From: Rhodobacteraceae bacterium XHP0102
GTDB taxonomy: Bacteria > Pseudomonadota > Alphaproteobacteria > Rhodobacterales > Rhodobacteraceae
Assembly (NCBI GenBank): GCA_025751475.1
Contig: JAOWLD010000001.1
Location: 682,001 to 746,000 of the forward strand
Length of the DNA: 64,000 nt
Direction: 5' to 3'
Of the stretch, positions 8,260 through 15,856 are shown in pieces; position 1 is the first letter of the stretch; each line of letters starts with the position of its first letter. The notes under the pieces were generated by a model that had not been told where the DNA came from, made no database searches, and saw only the letters and a list, made by a program, of their open reading frames with translations. Position numbers and translations under genes: made by a program.

Positions 8260-9693
8260 TTGGCCAAGGATAATCAAATCTACCCCATCATCCTTTGCGG
8301 CGGGTCTGGGACGCGGCTTTGGCCTGTCAGTCGCGCGGCCTTTCCCAAGCAATTTGTGCAACTGCACGGGAATGGCAGCCTGTTTCAACAGGCGGCACGG
8401 CGCCTGTCGGGGCAGGGGTTTGCGGGGCCCGTGGTGATCACCTCTGACCCGTTTCGCTTCACGGCGGCCGAGCAGATGCAGGGCATCGGCATTCCCCCGC
8501 AGGCCTTGATCCTAGAGCCTGAGGGGCGTAACACCGCGCCCGCGATTTTGGCGGCAAGCCTTTGGGCCGCCGCGCGCGATCCGCAGGCCCTTCTCTTGGT
8601 GGCGCCGTCAGACCATGTCATTCCCGACCCTGTAGCGTTTCGCGCGGCGGTCTTGGCCGCGCAAGCGGCGGCAGAGGCAGGGCAGATCGTCACATTTGGC
8701 ATTCGCCCCGACCGCCCTGAGACGGGCTATGGCTATCTGGAATTGGGCGAAGGCTCAGGGGGCGCGTGCCTGCCTCTCCGCCGCTTTGTGGAAAAGCCCG
8801 ATCTTGCCACTGCGAAAACCATGTTGGCCTCGGGCCGTTACCTGTGGAACGCGGGTATCTTCCTGTTCCGCGCGGATGTGATGATTGCCGCATTCGAGGC
8901 GCACGCACCCGAAATGCTGACCCCCGCCCGCGCGGCCCTTGAGGGTGCGAAAGCCGACCTTGATTTCCTCAGGCTTGATCCTGCCGCATGGCGCGATCTT
9001 CCCGATATCTCTATCGATTACGCGATTATGGAGCGCGCGGATAACCTGTCTGTTATGCCTTATGAGGGGCAATGGTCGGATCTCGGATCCTGGACCGCCG
9101 TGGCGGAACAGTCGGCCACTCAATGCGATGCGCAGGGCAATCTGATCTCTGACCACGCCCATGCGATCGATTGTGAAAACACGATGCTGCGCAGCGATGA
9201 TGGAAAGCTGCGCTTGGTGGGTATCGGGCTGCGGGACATGGTCGCGATTGCCACAGGCGATGCGGTATTGCTCGCCCCCAAAGATCAAAGCCAGCGGGTG
9301 CGCGAGGCGGTCGATTTGCTAAAGCAGCAAGGCGCAAAAGAGGCCACCGAATTCCCGCGCGATTATCGCCCTTGGGGGTGGTTCGAAAGCCTTGCCTTAG
9401 GCGCGCGGTTTCAGGTCAAACGCATTGTGGTGAAACCGGGCGGCGTGTTGTCGCTGCAATCGCACCAACATCGGGCGGAACATTGGATCGTGGTTGAGGG
9501 CACCGCCAAAATCACCATCGGTGACGAGGTCAAAATGGTGTCCGAGAACCAGTCGGTTTACGTGCCCCTCGGCGCGATCCACCGCATGGAGAACCCTGGA
9601 AAAATCCCGATGGTGCTGATTGAGGTGCAAACAGGCAGCTATCTGGGCGAGGATGACATCATCCGCCACGAAGATATCTACGCCCGCGACTGA
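8260..9693 (+). CDS. manC: Mannose-1-phosphate guanylyltransferase / mannose-6-phosphate isomerase
   Basis: A bifunctional type II enzyme that makes GDP-mannose, the precursor used by gmd. It has the pyrophosphorylase signature GGSGTRLWPVSR at the N-terminus, FVEKPD in the middle, and a C-terminal cupin domain with the metal-binding block LSLQSHQHRAEHWIVVEG (isomerase half). The chosen start is TTG at 8260, which has GGGGAAGGAA seven bases upstream; a TTG at 8233 would add nine residues. The resulting 477 residues fit the family. No phosphomannomutase gene is seen in the window, so mannose-1-phosphate must come from elsewhere. The 3' end overlaps the convergent capD-like gene by 16 bases. Confidence 0.95.
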   Translation: MAKDNQIYPIILCGGSGTRLWPVSRAAFPKQFVQLHGNGSLFQQAARRLSGQGFAGPVVITSDPFRFTAAEQMQGIGIPPQALILEPEGRNTAPAILAASLWAAARDPQALLLVAPSDHVIPDPVAFRAAVLAAQAAAEAGQIVTFGIRPDRPETGYGYLELGEGSGGACLPLRRFVEKPDLATAKTMLASGRYLWNAGIFLFRADVMIAAFEAHAPEMLTPARAALEGAKADLDFLRLDPAAWRDLPDISIDYAIMERADNLSVMPYEGQWSDLGSWTAVAEQSATQCDAQGNLISDHAHAIDCENTMLRSDDGKLRLVGIGLRDMVAIATGDAVLLAPKDQSQRVREAVDLLKQQGAKEATEFPRDYRPWGWFESLALGARFQVKRIVVKPGGVLSLQSHQHRAEHWIVVEGTAKITIGDEVKMVSENQSVYVPLGAIHRMENPGKIPMVLIEVQTGSYLGEDDIIRHEDIYARD

Positions 9694-11555
9694 TGATACC
9701 CGATGGGTAAGCTGCGCAAAGTATCGATGATGCTTGCGCCATCTTCGGCCTGCAGCGCGGCCTCTAGGGCCGCAAGCGCGCGGGGGGTGTCGCTTGGGTC
9801 TACCTCATATTTGGCAGGCTCCAGCATAATCCGCGGATGCGCGGTGGCCTCTGCCCCGTCATCGACCAAAAGCTCTTCATAGAGTTTTTCACCAGGCCGC
9901 AGCCCCGTGATTTCAATCGCGAGGCCATCGGCAATCGGGGCCTCTTGCCCTGCAATATAGGTTTCGCGCCCCTGAAGGCGGGCCATGGTGCGGGCCAACT
10001 CTAGGATCTTGATCGGCTCCCCCATATCGAGAAGGTAAATTTCGCCTGCTTGGGCCATTGCATTTGCTTGGATCACCAATTGTGCGGCTTCGGGGATGGT
10101 CATGAAATAGCGGGTGATTTCAGGATCAGTCAGGGTGATGGGGCCACTTTTTCGGATTTGGTCGGTAAATTTAGGAATGACGGACCCAGATGAGCCCAAC
10201 ACATTCCCAAAGCGCACCGCACAAAAGCGCGTGTCAGGATAGGCCTTGGCGGTGGCTTGCATCACCAATTCCGCCACGCGTTTGGTGGCCCCCATCACAT
10301 TGGTGGGGCGTACGGCCTTATCTGTGGAAATCAGGGTAAAGTTTTTAACGCCCAAACGCCCTGCGGCTTCGGCCACGCATTTCGTGCCAAAGACATTGTT
10401 GCGCAGACCTTCAAGGATATTCGCCTCGACAAGCGGCACGTGTTTGAAGGCCGCCGCATGAAACAGCGTTTCGACCGCATTCTCTGTGATGGCGCGCGCC
10501 ACGCGCCCTTCCTGTGTGACTGAGCCGAGGATCGGGATCAGCTGCGTTGTGCCCGCGCGCGGTGCAAGCCAAGCCTGCAAATCCTCCAAAATGCGATAAA
10601 GCGCGAATTCCGAATTCTCGAATAGGACCAGCTTGCTTGGGTTTTGTTCCAAAATTTGGCGGCACAGCTCGCTGCCAATCGAGCCGCCGGCGCCTGTCAC
10701 CATAACAGATTTGCCATGGGTGGTTTTCGACATCAGATCAGGCAGCGGTGGGACGGGGTCGCGCCCCAATAATTCCTCAACCGTGATACGCCGCAATTCC
10801 GATATCCGCACGCGGCCAGAAACCAGATCGGACATATTGGGGATCACCCGCACCTCTAGCCCCAGATCGGCCAAAACCTGCGCTGCTTTGCGCCGTCCTG
10901 CGGGGTTGCTGTCTGCAATCGCGATAAGCGCGGTTTTGATCCCCAAATTCTTGAGCCGCGCGGAAGCCTGATCTGGGCGCACGATGCGCACGCCGCCAAT
11001 TTCACTGCCTGATAATTTGCCATTGTCATCCACGAAAAGGGCAGGGCGGTAATTTCGGCTTTGCTCAAGCGCTTGCAACACCTGTCGGCCTGCTTCGCCT
11101 GCGCCATAGATCAAGACGGGCTCACGCGTGGCTGCTTGTGTGCTGAGGTAAATGCCGCGCATAATGAACCGCGTGCCCCCCACCACAATCAGCAAAAGCG
11201 CGAGATAAATCGCGGGAACCGAACGCGGAACGCGCAGGTTTAACCCTTGGCTGAGAAGGAACATGGTCACGGCGGAGATCAGAACCCCAATGGCCACCGT
11301 GCGCACGGCCCGATCCGCCATATATCGGATCACCGCGCGATACAGACCAAGCCCCACAAAGACAAAGATCGTAATCGGAATAACCGGCAGCAACACGTAA
11401 TAGGGGCGCGACCCCATCGCCATGATGTTCCCATCAAGGCGCAGCGCCATCGCCAGCCAAAAGCAAAACACAATGGCCAGCGCGTCAAAGGTGACTTGGA
11501 TCAGCCGCTTGGTGCCGCGTCCCAGTCCAAAGAGATGTTGCGAAAGGCCAAACAT
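9678..11555 (-). CDS. Membrane nucleotide-sugar dehydratase/epimerase, FlaA1/WbpM (CapD) type
   Basis: A 625-residue protein: four or five N-terminal membrane helices (about residues 15-115), a CoA-binding-like Rossmann region (EPVLIYGAGEAGRQVLQAL near 145), then the catalytic extended-SDR domain with VTGAGGSIGSELCRQI near residue 285. The catalytic triad region reads LISTDKAVRP...NVMGATKR, giving Ser-Met-Lys instead of the usual Ser-Tyr-Lys; the Tyr-to-Met change is characteristic of the large membrane-bound WbpM-like 4,6-dehydratases. It probably converts UDP-GlcNAc to a 4-keto-6-deoxy sugar, giving residues such as QuiNAc or FucNAc. Convergent with manC and probably transcribed after the GT25 and GT11 genes. 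Confidence 0.9.
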   Translation of the reverse strand: MFGLSQHLFGLGRGTKRLIQVTFDALAIVFCFWLAMALRLDGNIMAMGSRPYYVLLPVIPITIFVFVGLGLYRAVIRYMADRAVRTVAIGVLISAVTMFLLSQGLNLRVPRSVPAIYLALLLIVVGGTRFIMRGIYLSTQAATREPVLIYGAGEAGRQVLQALEQSRNYRPALFVDDNGKLSGSEIGGVRIVRPDQASARLKNLGIKTALIAIADSNPAGRRKAAQVLADLGLEVRVIPNMSDLVSGRVRISELRRITVEELLGRDPVPPLPDLMSKTTHGKSVMVTGAGGSIGSELCRQILEQNPSKLVLFENSEFALYRILEDLQAWLAPRAGTTQLIPILGSVTQEGRVARAITENAVETLFHAAAFKHVPLVEANILEGLRNNVFGTKCVAEAAGRLGVKNFTLISTDKAVRPTNVMGATKRVAELVMQATAKAYPDTRFCAVRFGNVLGSSGSVIPKFTDQIRKSGPITLTDPEITRYFMTIPEAAQLVIQANAMAQAGEIYLLDMGEPIKILELARTMARLQGRETYIAGQEAPIADGLAIEITGLRPGEKLYEELLVDDGAEATAHPRIMLEPAKYEVDPSDTPRALAALEAALQAEDGASIIDTLRSLPIGYHQSRA

Positions 11556-11628
11556 AGATGTTCCCCAACAGCGTCAGATATTGCGATAGCGAGACGGGCC
11601 GTGCCTGTCCAGTGCCGCGCGGGGCCTC

Positions 11629-12333
11629 TCAAAGGTTGTAATCAACCGTGCGACCCAGAATATCGGAATAAGAGGCGGCCTGTTGCGCCGCACGGGGGCG
11701 GGCAAGGGCGAAGATAAATCTGCGCTGCGCCACCTGCCATGTGATATCCACAGCTGCGGTTTTATCAGGCTCTCCCGCTTCTAGGCGTCTCACGCTCTCT
11801 CTCGCAGTTTCGCGCAGCGCCTCTACAACCTGCGGCTTGACCAAATAGCAGGACATGGTGCGCGTGTTTGAGGTGATCAGAAAATCCTCGCAGACTTCGA
11901 CCCCGTTGCGCCGATTATAGGCCAGACACAGAACATCCATGCGGCTGTCGCGGTAAAATGTTTCAATCAAATGATCGAGCCGCGCGCGATCTGCCAGAAA
12001 TTCCAGATCATCCTCGCAGATCATGGTGATCCGCCCCTCTACGGGGGTGGCGGCTTCGATCACATCGCGATGCGACATGGCGCAGCCCGTTGCGCCGCGC
12101 GCGTGTTTATGGGCGGCAAAGCGGGTCACATTTTGCGCGCCGATCTTGGCAAATTCCGCCTCGATCCGTTCCCGCCGATCCGTGCGGTGATCAAGGTTGA
12201 TATAGGTGATGTCGCAGCGGTCTAGCCCATGCGCCACATCAAGACCTTTTGGCGTGGTTTGCACCGCGCGCCGCCACCGCCATTTTAGGCGCATATTCTG
12301 CAACCATCGCTGCAATTCACGTTTCGGGCTCAT
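11629..12333 (-). CDS. Family 25 glycosyltransferase
   Basis: A 234-residue protein with the GT25 (LPS galactosyltransferase, LgtB/LpsA-like) pattern: TYINLDHRTDRRERIE near residue 44, GCAMSHRDVIEAA near 87, and the acidic ICEDDLEF near 108. It probably transfers a hexose to the polysaccharide or LPS core at the cytoplasmic face. It starts four bases after the GT11 fucosyltransferase stop, so the pair is an operon. The substrate cannot be predicted. Confidence 0.85.
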   Translation of the reverse strand: MSPKRELQRWLQNMRLKWRWRRAVQTTPKGLDVAHGLDRCDITYINLDHRTDRRERIEAEFAKIGAQNVTRFAAHKHARGATGCAMSHRDVIEAATPVEGRITMICEDDLEFLADRARLDHLIETFYRDSRMDVLCLAYNRRNGVEVCEDFLITSNTRTMSCYLVKPQVVEALRETARESVRRLEAGEPDKTAAVDITWQVAQRRFIFALARPRAAQQAASYSDILGRTVDYNL

Positions 12334-12337
12334 GGCG

Positions 12338-13237
12338 TTACATCCTCACCCAATGGGGCAGATAAATGTCTTCCATCGGCTCAGGGCTGCCTGCGAACCA
12401 AATTTTTGGTGCGATGACGATTTGGCCATCATCCGCCACCCCATGCGCACGGGCCAACCATGCCCCCCACCAACTGAAACTGGAATTGGCGATCACATGG
12501 TGTTTGCAGCGCGCCATCAACATCATATCGCGATAGCTGACCGCGCCCGTGTTGCCCGTGACATAGGTGATATCCGCGCCCTGACCGAATTCGGCCTTTG
12601 CCGCGTCTAGATCGTCTGAGAACACGAAAAACTGCGGCGCATCGAGGCCCGCGCGCATATGGGCCATGGCCGCCTTGTAATAAGGCCAATCACAAATCCC
12701 GTGAAAGGCGTTCACATTGGCGTTCTTCACATAATCGCCGCGCCGCACATGAAGGCTGACGGCGGTGCAACCTGCCATTTGCGCGGCAATCTGCGCATTC
12801 TCGCCCGTAAAATCCTCCCGAAACTCAAAGGCGCGGGCAATCGCTTCCTCGGCCCCTTGGAAATATTTGGGCGATTGCCAATAGCCCGCGAGATAGGTTT
12901 TTCCCGACAAGGCGCTGAAACCGTCCCAGTAATTATGCGTGGGTTGCCGAATTTTCGGCCCTGTTTGCGGGTTCGGCAAACGGGGGTCTGGGGTCACGCT
13001 GCCCCGCACGCCACGCCGCATTCCAAACCCCAAGACGCGAAACAAATCCAGTTTTGACGCGGTTTGAAAATCGCCCTTAAAAATTTGCTCAAACTGATAG
13101 CCCTGATGCAGTTTGTATTTGCGCAAACTGGTCAGGTCGAGACGCAATTCTTGACCCGTGCGCGCCGCAAGCGCCGCACCTGCCGCATATTGGAACATCT
13201 GGTTGCCCAATCCCCCGATAAGGCGCGTGATGATCAT
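12338..13237 (-). CDS. Alpha-1,2-fucosyltransferase (GT11)
   Basis: Transfers L-fucose from GDP-fucose to a galactose-type acceptor. A 299-residue GT-B enzyme with the N-terminal GT11 signature RLIGGLGNQMFQYAAG, the GDP-fucose-binding VSLHVRRGDYV near residue 160, and the C-terminal block ANSSFSWWGAWL. Length is usual for bacterial WbsJ/FutC relatives. The start has GAGGG six bases upstream. It explains why GDP-fucose is made in this locus (manC, gmd, fcl). A 130-bp divergent promoter region separates it from the GT4 gene at 13368. Confidence 0.93.
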   Translation of the reverse strand: MIITRLIGGLGNQMFQYAAGAALAARTGQELRLDLTSLRKYKLHQGYQFEQIFKGDFQTASKLDLFRVLGFGMRRGVRGSVTPDPRLPNPQTGPKIRQPTHNYWDGFSALSGKTYLAGYWQSPKYFQGAEEAIARAFEFREDFTGENAQIAAQMAGCTAVSLHVRRGDYVKNANVNAFHGICDWPYYKAAMAHMRAGLDAPQFFVFSDDLDAAKAEFGQGADITYVTGNTGAVSYRDMMLMARCKHHVIANSSFSWWGAWLARAHGVADDGQIVIAPKIWFAGSPEPMEDIYLPHWVRM

Positions 13238-13367
13238 GCCCCACCCTCATGGTTCAAATAGTCGCTTTGCTGTTGCAATGATGCGCCCCGCCGATCAAAA
13301 CCCGTGACAGGTGATAGACAGCGGTGGCTAAAAAGGTCAAGCATAGAGCGGGATTGAAAGGGACTGT

Positions 13368-14516
13368 GTGCAGAAGATGAGCCGTTTACGCCTCCTTATG
13401 GTCGCCGATACATTGGCAGGCGGCGGGGCCGAGCGGGTGATCCTTGATCTCGTTAACGCAAGCATGGCCCGCGATGATGTGGACATTGTTTTGGCGGTGT
13501 CACAAAACCATGGGCCGCTGAAAGACGCCTTTCCCAAATCCACGAAAATCTATGAATATGGGGATTTTCGCGCGGCGCATAACGCATTTTCCAATGCGCG
13601 CGCCTTGCGCAAAATCTGCTCCGCAGAACGGATTGACGCAATCGTCTCGCATATGACCACGGTCAATAAGGCAATGCTGCGGGCCAAACTGATCGCGCCC
13701 GCTTTGCCGCCCGTGTTTATCGTTGAGCATACGGAGATTGCGCGTCAGTTATTTGATATACCTTCGGCATGGAAACGGCGCACACGGCCCATTGAATTTC
13801 GCCTGCTTTACCCGCGCGCGGCGGGGATCATTACGGTTTCCCACGGCATTGGGGCGGAGTTGCAACGGTTTTGCGGAATTAACCCCCGTCTTTTCACGAC
13901 AATTCTAAACCCTGTGGATCGTCAGCGTGGGCAGGGTGGGGCGGTTCAAACGGTGGAAGCAGGCCCCAAAGGCCGTGTTGTGATCTCGGTGGGGCGGCTT
14001 GATGGGGTCAAGAATTTCAAGGCGCTCTTGCGGTCCTTCGCCGCGACTGTAGCGGCCCGTGGCCACAGCGATGATCGCCTTGTGATTTTAGGCGAGGGAT
14101 ATCAGCGCGCAAGGCTTGAGGCGCAGGCGCAAGAACTGGGCCTTTCAGGGCAAGTCCACCTCCTTGGTTTTACCGATAATATTTTTGCGCATCTGTCCGC
14201 AGCAGATTTGTTCGTTTCGACCTCGCTCTATGAGGGGCTTGGCAATGCCACGCTTGAGGCCATCGCGGCAGGCTTGCCTTGCATCTCGACAGAAACGGCA
14301 GGGTCGCGGGAATTGGCCCAGCACATCGGCGCGTTGCAGTTGATTGCACAGGGCGATGAGGCGGGGCTCGCGCAGGCGATGGTCGATCAGCTTGGAACAG
14401 CTGCGCTGAAGGTCAGCGCGGCAGATCAGGCCTTTGTTGACAGCCTTGCACCCGATCAGGTGTTGGCGCGTTATCTCGATGTCATTAAAGCGGAAAGGAC
14501 GGGCAGAGATGATTGA
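13368..14516 (+). CDS. Family 4 glycosyltransferase
   Basis: A 382-residue GT-B glycosyltransferase. The N-terminal half starts RLLMVADTLAGGGAERVILD, the GGxE-type signature of GT4; the C-terminal half has VISVGRLDGVKNFKALLRSF near residue 207 and the donor-binding STSLYEGLGNATLEAIAAGLP near residue 285 with the E-x7-E-like motif. The GTG at 13368 has GAAAGGGA five or six bases upstream; an ATG nine bases later is a weaker option. It overlaps the next gene by eight bases. Sugar and acceptor are not predictable. Confidence 0.9.
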   Translation: MQKMSRLRLLMVADTLAGGGAERVILDLVNASMARDDVDIVLAVSQNHGPLKDAFPKSTKIYEYGDFRAAHNAFSNARALRKICSAERIDAIVSHMTTVNKAMLRAKLIAPALPPVFIVEHTEIARQLFDIPSAWKRRTRPIEFRLLYPRAAGIITVSHGIGAELQRFCGINPRLFTTILNPVDRQRGQGGAVQTVEAGPKGRVVISVGRLDGVKNFKALLRSFAATVAARGHSDDRLVILGEGYQRARLEAQAQELGLSGQVHLLGFTDNIFAHLSAADLFVSTSLYEGLGNATLEAIAAGLPCISTETAGSRELAQHIGALQLIAQGDEAGLAQAMVDQLGTAALKVSAADQAFVDSLAPDQVLARYLDVIKAERTGRDD

Positions 14517-15777
14517 CCTCTCAGCCTCAGGGCAAAGACAGGCCCGCGTGGCCTCTTGGGGGGAAGTGGCCCTTTTGGCATTGGCATTTTTTGCCTTGCC
14601 CTTGTTCGAGGCCCCCAAAAATGCGGCAAGCTTATTATTCCTGTTTGCCTTTGTGGTTCAATCTCTACGCCTGCGCGGCCTCGGTCGGGCAAGCCCGTTT
14701 GACTGGCCGATTGCGGGTTTGATTGCGGTGCTGTGGATCGGGCCTGCCCTGTCCGAGTTTCGTGATGTCTTGCCGCCCCAAGACAGCGCCACACGCTGGA
14801 CCTTGCTCGGCCTTTTTGTGCTGGCCGTGGGGCGGTTGAGTTACACGGCGGTTCACGTGAAAATCTTGGTCGCGGCATTGCTTTTGGGGGGCGGGATTGC
14901 CGTTTTGGAAAGCTTCTATTCATGGTCGTTGAATGACCGTCCGTTTCCTGAGTTCCGTTCGGTGGGCCATGTGAACCATTCGGGAATGTATTCCCTGATC
15001 CCCTTGGCGCTGGGGATTGCCATGTTGTCAACGCGTGATCTTTTGCTCAAATCGCTTGGGGTTTTTGCGATAGCCACCACCTTGGCCTATTTGCCGCCCT
15101 CGCGCAGCTTGGTCAGTGGGATTGCCATTGTGGCCATCATCGCCGTTGCGGCGATTATGGCGGCACTGGCGGCGCGCAAATTACGCCACTTGGCCTATGC
15201 GGCGCTGAGCTTTGGTGCAATTGCCGCGGGTATCTTGACCCTGCCTGCGGCCGCCGAGTTTCGCGCCGAGGCCGTGGTGCGTGTCACGGGCGATGACCTG
15301 TGGTCTGGGCGCGACAAGATCTTGAACTCCGCCCTCGAGGTGTACGACCGTCACCCAGTGTTTGGCACAGGCTTTCAAAGCTTTGGCCTTGCCACCGCCG
15401 AAGAAATCGTGCGCGCCGAGGTCGAAGCCGATGGCCGCGATTATGACGCGATTAAAGATCGCTATTGGTTCTTTGGCCATGGTCATAACCTCTGGACAAC
15501 TATGTTGATTGAACGCGGTCTGGTCGGGGTGGTTCTGATAAGCTGGCTGCTGGTTGCCTATTTCTGGGCCTTCCTGCCCCTTGCGCTGCGGCGTGACGCG
15601 GCGCAGCCCCTTGCGCGTGCCGTTGCACAGGCGGGCGTGTTGATCGCCACGGGGTTCCTCGTGGCGGGTCTGGGCAACACAACCATGATGAATGAACACG
15701 GGCAGGCGGGCATGGCGATGATTGCTATTGCTTGGGGGTATCTGCGCGCCAGTGGTGCAATTGCACAGTCGCGTTAG
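14509..15777 (+). CDS. O-antigen ligase / polymerase family membrane protein
   Basis: A 422-residue membrane protein with about eleven hydrophobic helices and the Wzy_C (O-antigen ligase-like) region: a large periplasmic loop around residues 255-330 containing DDLWSGRDKILNSALEVYDR, HPVFGTGFQSF and FFGHGHNLWTTMLIERG. The His/Arg-rich loop is what WaaL and Wzy proteins use to handle undecaprenyl-linked glycan. It either ligates the glycan to lipid A core or polymerises it. The ATG at 14509 overlaps the upstream GT4 stop by eight bases; longer in-frame starts inside that gene are unlikely. LptD-like and RfaH-like genes follow. Confidence 0.88.
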   Translation: MIDLSASGQRQARVASWGEVALLALAFFALPLFEAPKNAASLLFLFAFVVQSLRLRGLGRASPFDWPIAGLIAVLWIGPALSEFRDVLPPQDSATRWTLLGLFVLAVGRLSYTAVHVKILVAALLLGGGIAVLESFYSWSLNDRPFPEFRSVGHVNHSGMYSLIPLALGIAMLSTRDLLLKSLGVFAIATTLAYLPPSRSLVSGIAIVAIIAVAAIMAALAARKLRHLAYAALSFGAIAAGILTLPAAAEFRAEAVVRVTGDDLWSGRDKILNSALEVYDRHPVFGTGFQSFGLATAEEIVRAEVEADGRDYDAIKDRYWFFGHGHNLWTTMLIERGLVGVVLISWLLVAYFWAFLPLALRRDAAQPLARAVAQAGVLIATGFLVAGLGNTTMMNEHGQAGMAMIAIAWGYLRASGAIAQSR

Positions 15778-15856
15778 AAAAATCATCCCGCGCCCTGCTG
15801 CTTCTCTTGGCAGCTTGGCGCTACTCCTCTAACACAGTCACCACGGAGGGATCATC

